A stretch of 64,000 nucleotides of DNA from Alistipes sp. (GTDB lineage Bacteria; Bacteroidota; Bacteroidia; Bacteroidales; Rikenellaceae). Numbering within the stretch: position 1 is the first letter of the stretch; every line of letters begins with the position of its first letter. Shown in pieces: positions 38,730-47,903 of the stretch. A program made the position numbers and the translations under genes. Where the stretch lies: the NCBI GenBank assembly GCA_020026435.1, contig JAHHQK010000002.1, positions 1-64,000 on the forward strand, read 5' to 3'. The notes under the pieces were generated by a model. That model did no database searches. It was not told where the DNA came from and saw only the letters and a list, made by a program, of their open reading frames with translations.

Positions 38730-40088
38730 ATGAACCTGTTACACCGCATGACACGAGCGGCCTCATTATGCGCCGCACTCCTCTTCACGGCCTGCTACAC
38801 CGCCCCCGGGCCGCAATCGGCACATCCCCAATGGAGCTACCGGTCCGTAGTCTATGAGATGAACGTCCGCCAGCAGAGCCGCGAAGGCAACTTTGCCGCC
38901 GCCGAAAAACGGCTGCCCTTTCTCAAGGAGCTGGGGGTCGACATCATCTGGCTGATGCCCATACACCCCATCGGCGTCAAGGAACGAAAGGGAACATTGG
39001 GCTCCTATTACGCCATCCGCGACTATCGCGCCATCAATCCCGAATTCGGCACCATGGAGGACTTCGAACGGTTTCTGAAAAGCGCCCACAAGCTGAATCT
39101 CAAGGTGATAATGGACTGCGTGGCCAACCACACGTCGCCCGATGCGGCGTGGGTGACCGAGAAGCCCGCCGAATGGTATCACCGCGACTCCACCGGAAAA
39201 CCGATCGTACAATACGACTGGACCGACATCTCAAAACTGAATTACGACTGCAGGGAGGTGCGCGAGGCGATGATCGACCAACTGGAGTTCTGGACCGCAA
39301 AAGGGGTGGACGGATTCCGCTGCGATGCCGCCGCCGAGATGCCCGACGAATTCTGGCAGGAGGCCATCCGTGCCATCAAGGCGCTGAATCCCGAAGCCTA
39401 CATGCTGGCCGAGGGCGAGGGCACCCGCTTCCATCGGGACGGATTCGACGCCACCTATGCCTGGGAGCTGCACCACCTGATGAACGACATTGCCCAGGGC
39501 GAAAAAACGGTCGACTCCCTGCGGACGCTGCTCGCAAAATCCGCCGGGGAATATCCCGAAACGGCATTCCGCCTGATGTTCACCTCCAACCATGACGAGA
39601 ACTCATGGGCCGGGACCGAATTCGAACGGATGGGCGATGCCGCAGCGTGCATGGCCTCACTGACCTATCTCCTGCCGCAGGGGCAGCCCCTGATCTATAC
39701 GGGACAAGAGGTGGGATTCAACCGTCGTCTGCAATTCTTCGAGAAGGATTCGATCGACGACTGGACGCCCAATCACTGGACCGAATTCTATCGGAAGCTC
39801 AACGACCTGAGGCACCGTCACCCGGCACTTCAGGCCGGGGAGGCCGGCGGCAAAATGGTGGAGATCGCCAACAACAACCCCTCCCGTCTGCTCTCCTTCG
39901 TCCGCGAGGCCGAAGGGCGCCGGGTCATGGTCCTGATGAACCTCTCGCCGGAGATTGTCGAGGCCCGTTTCGAGACCCGGGCCCATGCCGGAGAATATAC
40001 CGACGCCCTGAACGGCGGAAAAGAACGCATCGGCGGGCAGCTGCTAAAGGAGATGCTCCCCTGGCACTATCAAATCCTCTACTTTTAA
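38730..40088 (+). CDS. GH13 alpha-amylase-family lipoprotein, predicted periplasm-facing
   Basis: A 452-residue GH13 enzyme with lipobox LFTA-C followed by YTAPG, lacking an acidic export tag. The catalytic triad is D199 ('VDGFRCDAAAE'), E228 ('MLAEGEG') and D289 ('TSNHDENSW'). The barrel is compact, with a short B domain and little C-terminal extension, resembling small maltogenic or cyclomaltodextrinase-like enzymes. It probably trims imported maltodextrins. It is 26 bp after the previous GH13 gene and 4 bp before the next. Confidence 0.88.
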   Translation: MNLLHRMTRAASLCAALLFTACYTAPGPQSAHPQWSYRSVVYEMNVRQQSREGNFAAAEKRLPFLKELGVDIIWLMPIHPIGVKERKGTLGSYYAIRDYRAINPEFGTMEDFERFLKSAHKLNLKVIMDCVANHTSPDAAWVTEKPAEWYHRDSTGKPIVQYDWTDISKLNYDCREVREAMIDQLEFWTAKGVDGFRCDAAAEMPDEFWQEAIRAIKALNPEAYMLAEGEGTRFHRDGFDATYAWELHHLMNDIAQGEKTVDSLRTLLAKSAGEYPETAFRLMFTSNHDENSWAGTEFERMGDAAACMASLTYLLPQGQPLIYTGQEVGFNRRLQFFEKDSIDDWTPNHWTEFYRKLNDLRHRHPALQAGEAGGKMVEIANNNPSRLLSFVREAEGRRVMVLMNLSPEIVEARFETRAHAGEYTDALNGGKERIGGQLLKEMLPWHYQILYF

Positions 40089-40092
40089 CCAT

Positions 40093-41997
40093 ATGAAAAT
40101 ACACCATTATCTGACAGGGCTTATGATGCTGACCCTATGTTCCTGTTCCTCACAGGCCTCCTTCCAACCCGACGCCATCGCCGACGCGGGAGAGCGCATC
40201 CGACACGTGGAGCCGCTCTCCTGGTGGGTCGGCATGCAGACGCCGCTGCAACTGCTGATACACGGAGACGACATCGCCTCCTGTCAAGTCGGCATAGAGG
40301 GGCTGGACGGCGTGGAAATCACGCAGGTGCACACCGCGCAAAGCCCCAATTACCTGTTTGTAGATGTGCGGATCGCCGAGAATGCCCGGGCCGGAACGTG
40401 TTATCTGGTATTCTCGCGCGGCGAAGAGCGCTTCAAGGTGAAATACGAACTGGAAGAGCGTCGGCCCGGCTCCCGCAACCGGGAGAGTTTCACCACCTCG
40501 GATGCCATCTATCTGCTCATGCCCGACCGCTTCGCCAACGGAGACCCCGCAACGGATTCGACGCCCGACACCGTCGAGAAGGTGGCCCGCGACGAATTTT
40601 TCGGCCGGCACGGCGGTGACATCCAAGGCATGATCGATCATCTGGACTACATCGCCTCAACGGGATTCACGGCCGTGTGGGCCACCCCCCTGCTCCTCGA
40701 CAACGAACCCCAGGGCTCCTATCACGGATACGCCTGCGCCGACTACTACCGCATCGACCCGCGCTTCGGCTCCAACGAACTCTACCGCGAGTATGTCCGC
40801 AAGGCACACGAAAAAGGGCTCAAGGTGATTATGGATGTCGTGCCCAACCATTGCGGCAGCGCCCACTGGTGGATGAAGGACCTTCCGTTCGGGGACTGGA
40901 TACATCGGTTCGAGACCTACACCGGCTCCAACCACATCTTTTCCACCAACATGGACCCCAATGCCTCGGCATACGACCGGAACATCCACGAAAGCGGCTG
41001 GTTCGACTACTCCATGCCCGACATGAATCTCGACAATCCGTTCCTGCTCAAATACTTCCAGCAATGGATCGTCTGGTGGATCGAATACGCCGACCTGGAC
41101 GGACTGCGGGTCGACACCTACCCCTACAACGAAAAAGAGCCCATGAGCCGCTGGTGCCAGTCCGTCATTCGGGAGTATCCCGCCATGAATATCGTGGGGG
41201 AATGCTGGACGACGGATGTCCCCCAGCTGGCCTACTGGCAGGGCGGAAACCCCAACAGGGACGGCTTCGACTCCCACCTGCCCTCCATCATGGACTTCCC
41301 GCTGATGGAGGCCATGCGCCACGGCATACCGAGCGACTCGCTGCGCTGGGACGAGGGCATGATCAAGGTCTACAAGGCACTCTCGGATGATTTTGTCTAT
41401 CACGACCTCTCGCGCATGATGATCTTTGCCGGCAACCACGACACGGAACGCATCGCCGACGAGCTGAAGGGCAATCCGGGCCGAATGAAGATTGCCATGA
41501 CCCTGATTGCCACATTGCGGGGCATTCCCCAGATTTTCGCCGGCGACGAACTGATGTTCCGCTCCAAGGACCAGTCGCAGGGCCACGGAGGGCTGCGGGT
41601 GGACTTCCCCGGCGGCTGGGAGGGCGACCCGGTGAATCTCTTCGACCCCGAACAGCACAGCGGCGACGCTGCCGAACTCTACCGGCACACCCGCCACCTG
41701 TTGAACTGGCGACGGAACCAACCGGTCATCCACAACGGCAAGACCCTCCATTTCGCCTCCAGAGACAATACCTATGCCTACTTCCGCTACGACGACAGGA
41801 AGGCCGTATTCGTCTTCATCAACAACTCCCGCGGCAGGAAGTCCATACCCTGGTCGCATTATGCGGAGATCACCGCGACACTTTCCGACGGCAGAAACGT
41901 GATGACCGGCGAAAGCTGCGAACTATCGGATACGACAAGCGTCCATGCCCGCGACGTGCTGATCGTCGAATTCGCGAGAAAGGGGCGCAACGATTAA
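40093..41997 (+). CDS. GH13 neopullulanase/cyclomaltodextrinase-type lipoprotein (SusA-like)
   Basis: A 634-residue protein with lipobox TLCS-C followed by SSQAS (no acidic tag). An N-terminal Ig-like domain (about 30-130, Cyc-maltodext_N type) precedes the GH13 barrel beginning 'DAIYLLMPDRFANGDP', the signature of SusA-type neopullulanases. The catalytic triad is D341 ('LDGLRVDTYPYN'), E370 ('NIVGECW') and D450 ('AGNHDTE'). A C-terminal beta domain follows. SusA acts in the periplasm on imported oligosaccharides. It is the last gene of the operon; a terminator follows. Confidence 0.9.
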   Translation: MKIHHYLTGLMMLTLCSCSSQASFQPDAIADAGERIRHVEPLSWWVGMQTPLQLLIHGDDIASCQVGIEGLDGVEITQVHTAQSPNYLFVDVRIAENARAGTCYLVFSRGEERFKVKYELEERRPGSRNRESFTTSDAIYLLMPDRFANGDPATDSTPDTVEKVARDEFFGRHGGDIQGMIDHLDYIASTGFTAVWATPLLLDNEPQGSYHGYACADYYRIDPRFGSNELYREYVRKAHEKGLKVIMDVVPNHCGSAHWWMKDLPFGDWIHRFETYTGSNHIFSTNMDPNASAYDRNIHESGWFDYSMPDMNLDNPFLLKYFQQWIVWWIEYADLDGLRVDTYPYNEKEPMSRWCQSVIREYPAMNIVGECWTTDVPQLAYWQGGNPNRDGFDSHLPSIMDFPLMEAMRHGIPSDSLRWDEGMIKVYKALSDDFVYHDLSRMMIFAGNHDTERIADELKGNPGRMKIAMTLIATLRGIPQIFAGDELMFRSKDQSQGHGGLRVDFPGGWEGDPVNLFDPEQHSGDAAELYRHTRHLLNWRRNQPVIHNGKTLHFASRDNTYAYFRYDDRKAVFVFINNSRGRKSIPWSHYAEITATLSDGRNVMTGESCELSDTTSVHARDVLIVEFARKGRND

Positions 41998-42026
41998 CCA
42001 ATCGGATCCTCTTGCGGATCAATCGG

Positions 42027-42058
42027 AATGGCGGATAGACGGACTATCCGCCATTTTC
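42027..42058 (+). terminator. intrinsic terminator of the amylase operon
   Basis: AATGGCGGATAG pairs perfectly with CTATCCGCCATT around ACGGA and continues into TTCC. The T-run is short. Confidence 0.75.
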
Positions 42059-42081
42059 CGTTTTCCAGAGCCGCCGGGCTG

Positions 42082-42177
42082 CAGGGGAGCAGGAGTGTCG
42101 GGGCACAACGACGCAGAACGGTCAGGGTACAGGGGAGCAGGAGTGTCAGGGCGCAGCGACGCAGAACGGTCGGGGCG
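42082..42177. repeat. 48-bp tandem repeat, two copies
   Basis: Copies 42082-42129 and 42130-42177 share CAGGGGAGCAGGAGTGTC, a central CGACGCAGAACGGTC and a few substitutions. Degenerate extensions with the GACGCAG word follow to about 42220. No gene is evident in 42059-42243. Confidence 0.8.
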
Positions 42178-42243
42178 CAGACGGCTGTCGAAGCGCAGCG
42201 GCCGTCGGGACGCAGGCGGGGAAAATGCGGGGAGCATCCCGAC

Positions 42244-42288
42244 AAAAAAAGAAGCCAAGCATTGAACAATCAATTGCTTGGCTTTTTC
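42244..42288 (-). terminator. intrinsic terminator of tRNA-Leu
   Basis: AAGCCAAGCA (42252-42261) pairs with TGCTTGGCTT (42275-42284). On the minus strand it ends in T7, directly after the tRNA 3' end. Confidence 0.88.
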
Positions 42289-42290
42289 TG

Positions 42291-42377
42291 TGGTACCCGG
42301 AGCCGGGGTCGAACCGGCACGACATTGCTGTCATTGGTGTTTGAGACCAACGCGTCTACCGATTCCGCCATCCGGGC
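42291..42377 (-). tRNA. tRNA-Leu (anticodon CAA)
   Basis: An 87-nt class II tRNA including an encoded CCA (42291-42293). The acceptor arms GCCCGGA and TCCGGGT pair, with one G-U and discriminator A. The anticodon loop CTCAAAC (42339-42345) is closed by TTGGT/ACCAA, giving anticodon CAA at 42341-42343 for the UUG codon. A variable arm of Leu type and a GGTTCGA T-loop region are present. Confidence 0.96.
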
Positions 42378-42411
42378 CTTTCCGCGAATATTCCGCGGCA
42401 AATCGGTTGCG

Positions 42412-42442
42412 CAAAGATAGGCGATTTTCGTAACTTTTCAAA
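42412..42442 (-). promoter_or_regulatory. tRNA-Leu promoter
   Basis: On the minus strand: TTTG (42442-42439), 19 bp, TATCTTTG (42419-42412). A perfect promoter between uvrC and the tRNA, about 35 bp before the mature 5' end. Confidence 0.8.
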
Positions 42443-42450
42443 AAATACGG

Positions 42451-44274
42451 CTATTTTTCGAAAAAGAGCCTGATTTTTTTCGCCTTCGCCGCTCCGACCA
42501 GCGCCGAAAGTTCCTCGATATTGGCCGCACGGACCTTTTCCACCGTGCGGAAATGGCGCAACAGGGTCTGTATCGTCTTGTCCCCGACCCCTTCGATCTG
42601 CTCCAGTTCACTGTGAATAAACGCCTTGCTGCGCTTCTGACGGTGGAAGGAAATGGCGAAACGGTGCACCTCCTCCTGGATGTGCGACAGAAAGTGGAAC
42701 AGGGGCGAAGTCGGCCGGATGCCCACCAGCACGGGCGGAAAGCCGTAGAGCAGTTCGGCCGTGCGGTGGCGGTCGTCCTTGGCCAGTCCGGCGACGGGAA
42801 TCTCCAGCCCCAGATGCTCCAGCACCTCGTGAATGACCCCCATCTGCCCCTTTCCGCCGTCGGCGATAATGAGGTCGGGCATTTCGGCCCCTTCGGCCAT
42901 CAGCCGCGTATAACGCCGGAAGACCACCTCCCGCATCGAGGCGTAGTCGTCGGCCCCCGTCACGGTCTTGATGTTGAAATGGCGGTACTCCTTGCGGGAG
43001 GGTTTTCCGTCCCGGAACACCACGCACGAAGCCACCGGATGGGCCCCCTGCAGGTTGGAGTTGTCGAAACATTCGATGTGCCGCGGCTGTCTGTCGAGGC
43101 GCAACTCCTTTTGGACGGCATTCATCAGCCGCTCGGTGTAGCGCTCGGGATTCCTGATTTCGAGGTTTTTCAACTGCTCGGCGCGGTAGATGCGGGCGCT
43201 CTTCTGCGAAAATTCCAGCAATTCGAGTTTCTCCCCGCGCTTCGGGACCGTGAAAGTCACGCCCCCGAACAGCAGTGTCGTCGAGGGCAGGAACGGCACG
43301 ATCACCTCGCGGGCCAGTTCGCCCCCGGCGATATTTTCGACAATGTGCTGGATGGCCAGCGTCAGCATGTCGCGCTCGTCGCCTCCGACGCCCGTCGCCA
43401 GCTTCACGGTCTGCACGCCCACGATCGAACCGTGGCGGATGCGCACGAAGTTGCACCAGGCCACATCGTCGTCGGGCAGCAGCGAGAAAACGTCGACATC
43501 GACGATCTTCGCACTGACGATCACCGACCGCCCGGCATAGTTGTCCAGGGCATCGAGCCGCTGTTTGTAGCGCTGCGCCAGCTCGAACTTCAGCTCCCCG
43601 GCCGCACGCTGCATCTCCCCCTCAAGGTATTGGCGCACGGGCCTCAGGTCGCCTTTCAGCACCGAAACGACCATGCCGACCAGCTGCGCATGCTCCTCTT
43701 CGGACTGCAGCCCGACGCACGGGGCCTTGCAGTTGCCCAGGTGGTATTGCAGGCAGACCGTATATTTGTCTTTGGCGATCAACTCCGGGGCGAGGTTGAA
43801 CTTGCAGGTCCGCAGGGGGATCATCTCGCGGATGAAGTCGAGCACGCTGCGCTGCATCATCACCGATCCGTAGGGGCCGAAATACTGCGATCCGTCGCGC
43901 GTCAGGATGCGCGTCGACTGCACGCGGGGAAAATGCTCGTGCCGCACGACGATCCACGGATAGGTCTTGTCGTCCTTCAGCAGGATGTTGTAACGCGGCT
44001 GGAGGCTCTTGATCAGTGAGTTTTCCAGCAGCAGGGCGTCGGTCTCGCTCCCCACGACGATATGGCGGATCTCGACGATCTGCCTGACCAGCACACGCAC
44101 CTTCGCGCTGTGCTCCTTCGACTGCACGAAGTACGACGACACCCGTTTGCGCAGGCTCTTGGCCTTGCCCACATAGATGATCGTCCCCGAGCGGTCCACA
44201 AACTGGTAGACGCCCGGCGACAGCGGCAGCAGGGCCACCTGCTCCTTGAGATCCGGTTTTTCCGTTTCAGCCAT
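42451..44274 (-). CDS. UvrABC excinuclease subunit C
   Basis: A 607-residue nuclease. The GIY-YIG domain (about 16-95, 'PGVYQFVDRSGTIIYVGKAKSLRKR') makes the 3' incision. The UVR motif region (about 205-240), the RNase H-like domain for the 5' incision ('HIECFDNSNLQGAHPVASCVVF' and 'LIIADGGKGQ') and a C-terminal tandem helix-hairpin-helix ('IEGVGDKTIQTLL') follow. It cuts damaged DNA on both sides with UvrB. Length is normal. Confidence 0.97.
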   Translation of the reverse strand: MAETEKPDLKEQVALLPLSPGVYQFVDRSGTIIYVGKAKSLRKRVSSYFVQSKEHSAKVRVLVRQIVEIRHIVVGSETDALLLENSLIKSLQPRYNILLKDDKTYPWIVVRHEHFPRVQSTRILTRDGSQYFGPYGSVMMQRSVLDFIREMIPLRTCKFNLAPELIAKDKYTVCLQYHLGNCKAPCVGLQSEEEHAQLVGMVVSVLKGDLRPVRQYLEGEMQRAAGELKFELAQRYKQRLDALDNYAGRSVIVSAKIVDVDVFSLLPDDDVAWCNFVRIRHGSIVGVQTVKLATGVGGDERDMLTLAIQHIVENIAGGELAREVIVPFLPSTTLLFGGVTFTVPKRGEKLELLEFSQKSARIYRAEQLKNLEIRNPERYTERLMNAVQKELRLDRQPRHIECFDNSNLQGAHPVASCVVFRDGKPSRKEYRHFNIKTVTGADDYASMREVVFRRYTRLMAEGAEMPDLIIADGGKGQMGVIHEVLEHLGLEIPVAGLAKDDRHRTAELLYGFPPVLVGIRPTSPLFHFLSHIQEEVHRFAISFHRQKRSKAFIHSELEQIEGVGDKTIQTLLRHFRTVEKVRAANIEELSALVGAAKAKKIRLFFEK

Positions 44275-44282
44275 ACGCCCGG

Positions 44283-44299
44283 CAAATTTAGCAAATATA
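44283..44299 (-). promoter_or_regulatory. two overlapping -7 elements for uvrC
   Basis: On the minus strand, TATATTTG (44299-44292) and TAAATTTG (44290-44283) both match TAnnTTTG. Neither has a clear TTTG at -33. The second is only 8 bp from the uvrC ATG. Confidence 0.45.
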
Positions 44300-44334
44300 T
44301 TGCAAATCGGAAAGTCTGTAAAAAAGTCGCATTT

Positions 44335-44366
44335 TTTGTTTCATACGTCGGAAAATCATATCTTTG
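44335..44366 (+). promoter_or_regulatory. promoter of the lipoprotein/DUF5723 pair
   Basis: TTTG (44335-44338), 20 bp, TATCTTTG (44359-44366). Start near 44373 and a leader of about 23 nt before the ATG at 44396. Confidence 0.75.
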
Positions 44367-44395
44367 CACACCACTTTACACGACACACCGAGCCT

Positions 44396-45331
44396 ATGAG
44401 AAAACTATTGCTCCTGCTCCTGTCCGGCATGCTCTCCGGTGCATGTGTGGACAATGACTACGACCTGACAAACGTCGACTCCGACAATATCGCCATCGGC
44501 GATGAAGAGTCCCGGTTCCGCATCCCGCTGGTCAAGGTGCTCGTCTCCAAGGACGAGATCAGAAACAGCAACGGCAACATCGAAGAGATCTTCCGCGAAG
44601 CCGACATCTGGTTTCCCGCGCAGTTGCCCGACGGCCAATTCGTCGACCTCGTCAAATTACGGAACGACTCCTCCTATGCAAACACGCTGTTCGAAACGCT
44701 GTGCGTGGAGATGCAGACCAGCAATGACAAACTCTCATCGGTCGTCGATCTGATCTGGGACAAATACGCCGCGGAATTTCTGCCGCTCCTCAACCTGACG
44801 GCCCCCGACGAGCAGACCTTCAAGACGACATTCAAAACCGCCTACCGCAACAACGCAGCGCTGCGCGAACGGCTGGCGGCGGAAATCACCGCATCGGCCC
44901 GCGGCTACCTGACCACCGCGCTTCAAATAGACCGGCTCGAATACGAAGTCGGCCATATCGACATCAGCAGCGACATCGTGGACATGCTCGCCGACAACCT
45001 CGACCCCAAGGGCACGCCCAATGCCCGCAACACGCTGTTCCTCTACGGGCAGATCACCAGCGGACTGCCCCTTTCGCTGCACCTCAACCCGATTTTTTCG
45101 CCCACGGAGGTCTCGTTCCAGGTCGAAGTCGGCGCAAACAGGGCATCGAACGAAATTCCCGAAACACAACTTTTCGCCGAGGACCTGCGGCAGATCGTCG
45201 AGGGCATCACGATCCGGACTTCAGTGACGCTCACGGAATACTATCCCGGCAAAGGATTCAGCAACGACCAACACCAGATCGTCATCAGCCTGAGCCTGCT
45301 CAAGAACGGAGGTCTGAAATTCGACATCTAA
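44396..45331 (+). CDS. lipoprotein of unknown function
   Basis: A 311-residue lipoprotein with lipobox MLSGA-C at residue 17, followed by VDNDYD. I chose the ATG at 44396, right behind the promoter and the only start giving a signal peptide; the frame stays open upstream. No domain is recognised with confidence. The C-terminal third looks beta-rich. It lies 13 bp before a DUF5723 barrel gene, so the two probably work together at the outer membrane. Confidence 0.7.
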   Translation: MRKLLLLLLSGMLSGACVDNDYDLTNVDSDNIAIGDEESRFRIPLVKVLVSKDEIRNSNGNIEEIFREADIWFPAQLPDGQFVDLVKLRNDSSYANTLFETLCVEMQTSNDKLSSVVDLIWDKYAAEFLPLLNLTAPDEQTFKTTFKTAYRNNAALRERLAAEITASARGYLTTALQIDRLEYEVGHIDISSDIVDMLADNLDPKGTPNARNTLFLYGQITSGLPLSLHLNPIFSPTEVSFQVEVGANRASNEIPETQLFAEDLRQIVEGITIRTSVTLTEYYPGKGFSNDQHQIVISLSLLKNGGLKFDI

Positions 45332-45344
45332 ACCGCACCCCGTC

Positions 45345-46718
45345 ATGAAAAAACTATATACCCTCGTCGCTGCAGCGCTCCTGGCGACCGGAGCCGCAGC
45401 CCAAAACCCCACGGCCTATTTCATGGAGGGATCGACCTTCCGCAGCCAGTTCAACCCGGCCTTCGCCCCGCTGCGCGGCTACGTCAACATCCCGGCCCTC
45501 GGCGGCATGAACATCAACGTGAGCGGCAACATCGCCCTGGACAACATCCTCTTCTCCCGCAACGGCAGGCTGGTGACGCTGCTCGACAGCTCCGTGTCGG
45601 CCACCGACGCGCTCTCCGGCCTCAAGCGGAACAACATGCTGGGCACGGACTTCCGCATGAACGTCATCGGATTCGGCGCCTTCACCGACAACCACAAGAA
45701 TTTCTGGTCGTTCGACCTCAACGTGCGGGTCAACGAAGACGCCAACCTGCCCTACTCGCTCTTCGAATTCATCAAACTCGGCAAGGAGAACCGGATCCGC
45801 GACTTCGGCGCCTCGATGGACTCCTACCTCGAGGCGGCTTTCAGCTACTCGTTCCCGCTGATGGACGACCGTCTCTACATCGGCATCCGCGGTAAATTCC
45901 TCGCCGGAATCGCCCGCGCGCAGGTCCACTACGACCGCTTCGACATCTCGCTCCGCGAAGACCGCTGGGCGGTGCTCTCCAAGGGAACGCTGGACCTCAC
46001 GGCCGCCGGGTCCGAAGTCGGAACAAACCCCGACAGCGAGAACTTCGAAATCGGCGACCTCAAAATCAAACCCACCCAACCCTCGGGATACGGATTTGCC
46101 CTCGATCTGGGCGCCACATACGACATCCTGCCCAACCTGCAGGCGTCGCTGGCCGTGACCGACCTGGGATTCATCAGCTGGGGCAAGAAACACTCCGTCA
46201 GGGGCATCTCGACGCGGGAAGCGGAATTTACGGGCACCACGGTGCCGGAAAACAGCGCGGAACCGGTTCCGGATTTCGACTTCGAAATGCTGAAATTCAA
46301 CCAGGTCGACAAACAAAGCACGACCAAGATGCTCCACGCGACAATCAACGCCGGACTCGAATACGAAGTGTGGCGCCACAAAATCGGTATCGGCCTGCTC
46401 TACACGGCCCGCGTCTGGACCTACAAGACCCGCCACAACATCACCGGATCGGTCAATTTCCACCCCGTGCGCTGGTTCACCCTGTCGGGAAGCTATTCGC
46501 TGATCGACAACCGCGCCCGCGCCGTCGGCCTGGCGCTGAATCTCTGCCCCGGCTGGATCAACTTCTACCTGGCAACCGACATGCTGACGTCGAAGCACAC
46601 GCCGCAGTGGGTCCCCATCAAACAGAGTTCGATGAACGTGACGCTCGGCATGGGTATCCCCATCGGCAAGCGAAGCCACCGCATCGCGGCCTACGTGCGC
46701 GAAGGCGACAAACACTGA
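45345..46718 (+). CDS. DUF5723-family outer-membrane protein
   Basis: A 457-residue protein with a signal peptide (1-20, ending AAAQN). The opening 'TAYFMEGSTFRSQFNPAFAP' and the long run of alternating beta-strands are typical of the DUF5723 family, predicted to fold as an outer-membrane barrel of the FadL/PorV style. Function is unknown. It is co-transcribed with the upstream lipoprotein. The downstream hairpin at 46739 lacks a T-run. Confidence 0.72.
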   Translation: MKKLYTLVAAALLATGAAAQNPTAYFMEGSTFRSQFNPAFAPLRGYVNIPALGGMNINVSGNIALDNILFSRNGRLVTLLDSSVSATDALSGLKRNNMLGTDFRMNVIGFGAFTDNHKNFWSFDLNVRVNEDANLPYSLFEFIKLGKENRIRDFGASMDSYLEAAFSYSFPLMDDRLYIGIRGKFLAGIARAQVHYDRFDISLREDRWAVLSKGTLDLTAAGSEVGTNPDSENFEIGDLKIKPTQPSGYGFALDLGATYDILPNLQASLAVTDLGFISWGKKHSVRGISTREAEFTGTTVPENSAEPVPDFDFEMLKFNQVDKQSTTKMLHATINAGLEYEVWRHKIGIGLLYTARVWTYKTRHNITGSVNFHPVRWFTLSGSYSLIDNRARAVGLALNLCPGWINFYLATDMLTSKHTPQWVPIKQSSMNVTLGMGIPIGKRSHRIAAYVREGDKH

Positions 46719-46738
46719 CCGGCTTTCCGCAAACGCCG

Positions 46739-46765
46739 GATCCCCGGCTCATTGAGCCGGGGATC
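46739..46765. terminator. GC-rich hairpin after the DUF5723 gene
   Basis: GATCCCCGGCTC and GAGCCGGGGATC pair perfectly around ATT. No T-run follows, so it could be an inefficient terminator or a 3'-end stabiliser. Confidence 0.5.
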
Positions 46766-46904
46766 TGACCTGCAAATACTTCCCGCAGCCGGGACGGGCC
46801 CCCGGACAGGCGGCTGCAAGGCGAAAAAAAGCGGATTTTCCGGGCAAAGCAGGCCCTTCGCTTCGGATTTTTAGACGCACCCATATCACTTTCGGGCAAA
46901 GCAG

Positions 46905-46934
46905 TTGCAAATCCGGAAACTTTACCTATCTTTG
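46905..46934 (+). promoter_or_regulatory. orphan consensus promoter facing the 3' end of the patatin gene
   Basis: TTG (46905-46907), 19 bp, TATCTTTG (46927-46934). No plus-strand gene follows: the next gene downstream on plus is beyond 48.7 kb. It may drive a small RNA or an antisense transcript into 47040 onward. A second TAnnTTTG word (TACTTTTG) is at 47026-47033. The remainder of 46766-47039 has no gene I can support. Confidence 0.5.
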
Positions 46935-47039
46935 CGCCGTAAGAAATTCGGAACTGTTTTCCGACATCTCCTCCATCCTCAAACATATTGCGGCGGCCCT
47001 GAAAATCTGTGTGAAGTTGCGTCACTACTTTTGAATTCT

Positions 47040-47903
47040 TCAAAAACGGGCCGTCGCAATCTTTTCTTCTGTCTCGCTCTCAGCAAAAAGCATACCGTTT
47101 TCACCGTCGGCCTCCAGCCGCTTCAGCGCCGCGCGCGTCGCCGCACGCCCCGCTTCGAGAATCTCCTTCGAGCGGTAGAACTCGAACATGCCGAAGCTGT
47201 CGGCGGGAAGTCCGACCATGATGTCGGGCTGGTACAGACGGCACATCAGCTGCGTGATGCGCTGCTGCATGATCTGCGACGAAGCGATCAGCACCTTGTA
47301 ATAATTCAGCGACGCATTGGCCCGGTGGACGGAATCAGCCCCGAACCGGGCGCTGACATCCACGGCGACCAGCAGGTCGCCCTTCTCGCGCCGCACGCGG
47401 TTCAGCGGCAGCGGATTGACCGTGCCGCCGTCGATCAGCACCCGCCCCTTGCGGTGCACGGGCCTGAAAACCGAAGGTATCGAAATCGAAGCCCGGATAG
47501 CGTCATACAATCCCCCGCTGTCGAGCACCACCTCGTCGCCCGTCAGCAGATCGGCCGCCACGGCGGCAAAAGGTACGGGCATCTGCCCGATCTCCACGTC
47601 GGGGACCAGCTCCTTCATCGCCTCCATCACCCGATCGCCCTTGACCAGTCCTTCGGTGCTCATCGCAAAGTCAATCAGGCTGAAAACCTTGTATTTATCG
47701 AGTGCGCACATCCACTCCTTGAACGGCTCGAGATAGCCCGAGGCATACACGCCCCCAACCAGCGCCCCCATCGAGGTCCCGGCCACGGCACCGATCTCAA
47801 ATCCCTGTCTCTCCAACTCTTCGATGGCCCCGATATGGGCCACGCCCCGGGCGCCGCCACCGGCCAGCACCAGAGCCACTCTTCTCTTTTTCATAGACTC
47901 CAT
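47040..47903 (-). CDS. patatin-like phospholipase
   Basis: A 287-residue serine lipase/esterase-type protein. The oxyanion motif is 'AGGGARG' (about 14-20), the nucleophile is S44 in 'AGTSMGALVGG', and the dyad aspartate is D158 in 'LIDGGTVNPLP'. It has no signal peptide and no POTRA or barrel extension, so it resembles RssA-like cytoplasmic patatins rather than secreted ones. The substrate is unknown. It lies downstream of the 5-formyl-THF cyclo-ligase gene on the same strand, 221 bp away. Confidence 0.85.
   Translation of the reverse strand: MESMKKRRVALVLAGGGARGVAHIGAIEELERQGFEIGAVAGTSMGALVGGVYASGYLEPFKEWMCALDKYKVFSLIDFAMSTEGLVKGDRVMEAMKELVPDVEIGQMPVPFAAVAADLLTGDEVVLDSGGLYDAIRASISIPSVFRPVHRKGRVLIDGGTVNPLPLNRVRREKGDLLVAVDVSARFGADSVHRANASLNYYKVLIASSQIMQQRITQLMCRLYQPDIMVGLPADSFGMFEFYRSKEILEAGRAATRAALKRLEADGENGMLFAESETEEKIATARF

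Noticed and set aside
42019..42273. Repetitive reading frames across the 48-bp repeat
   Set aside because: They exist because 48 is a multiple of three; low-complexity product, no start context.
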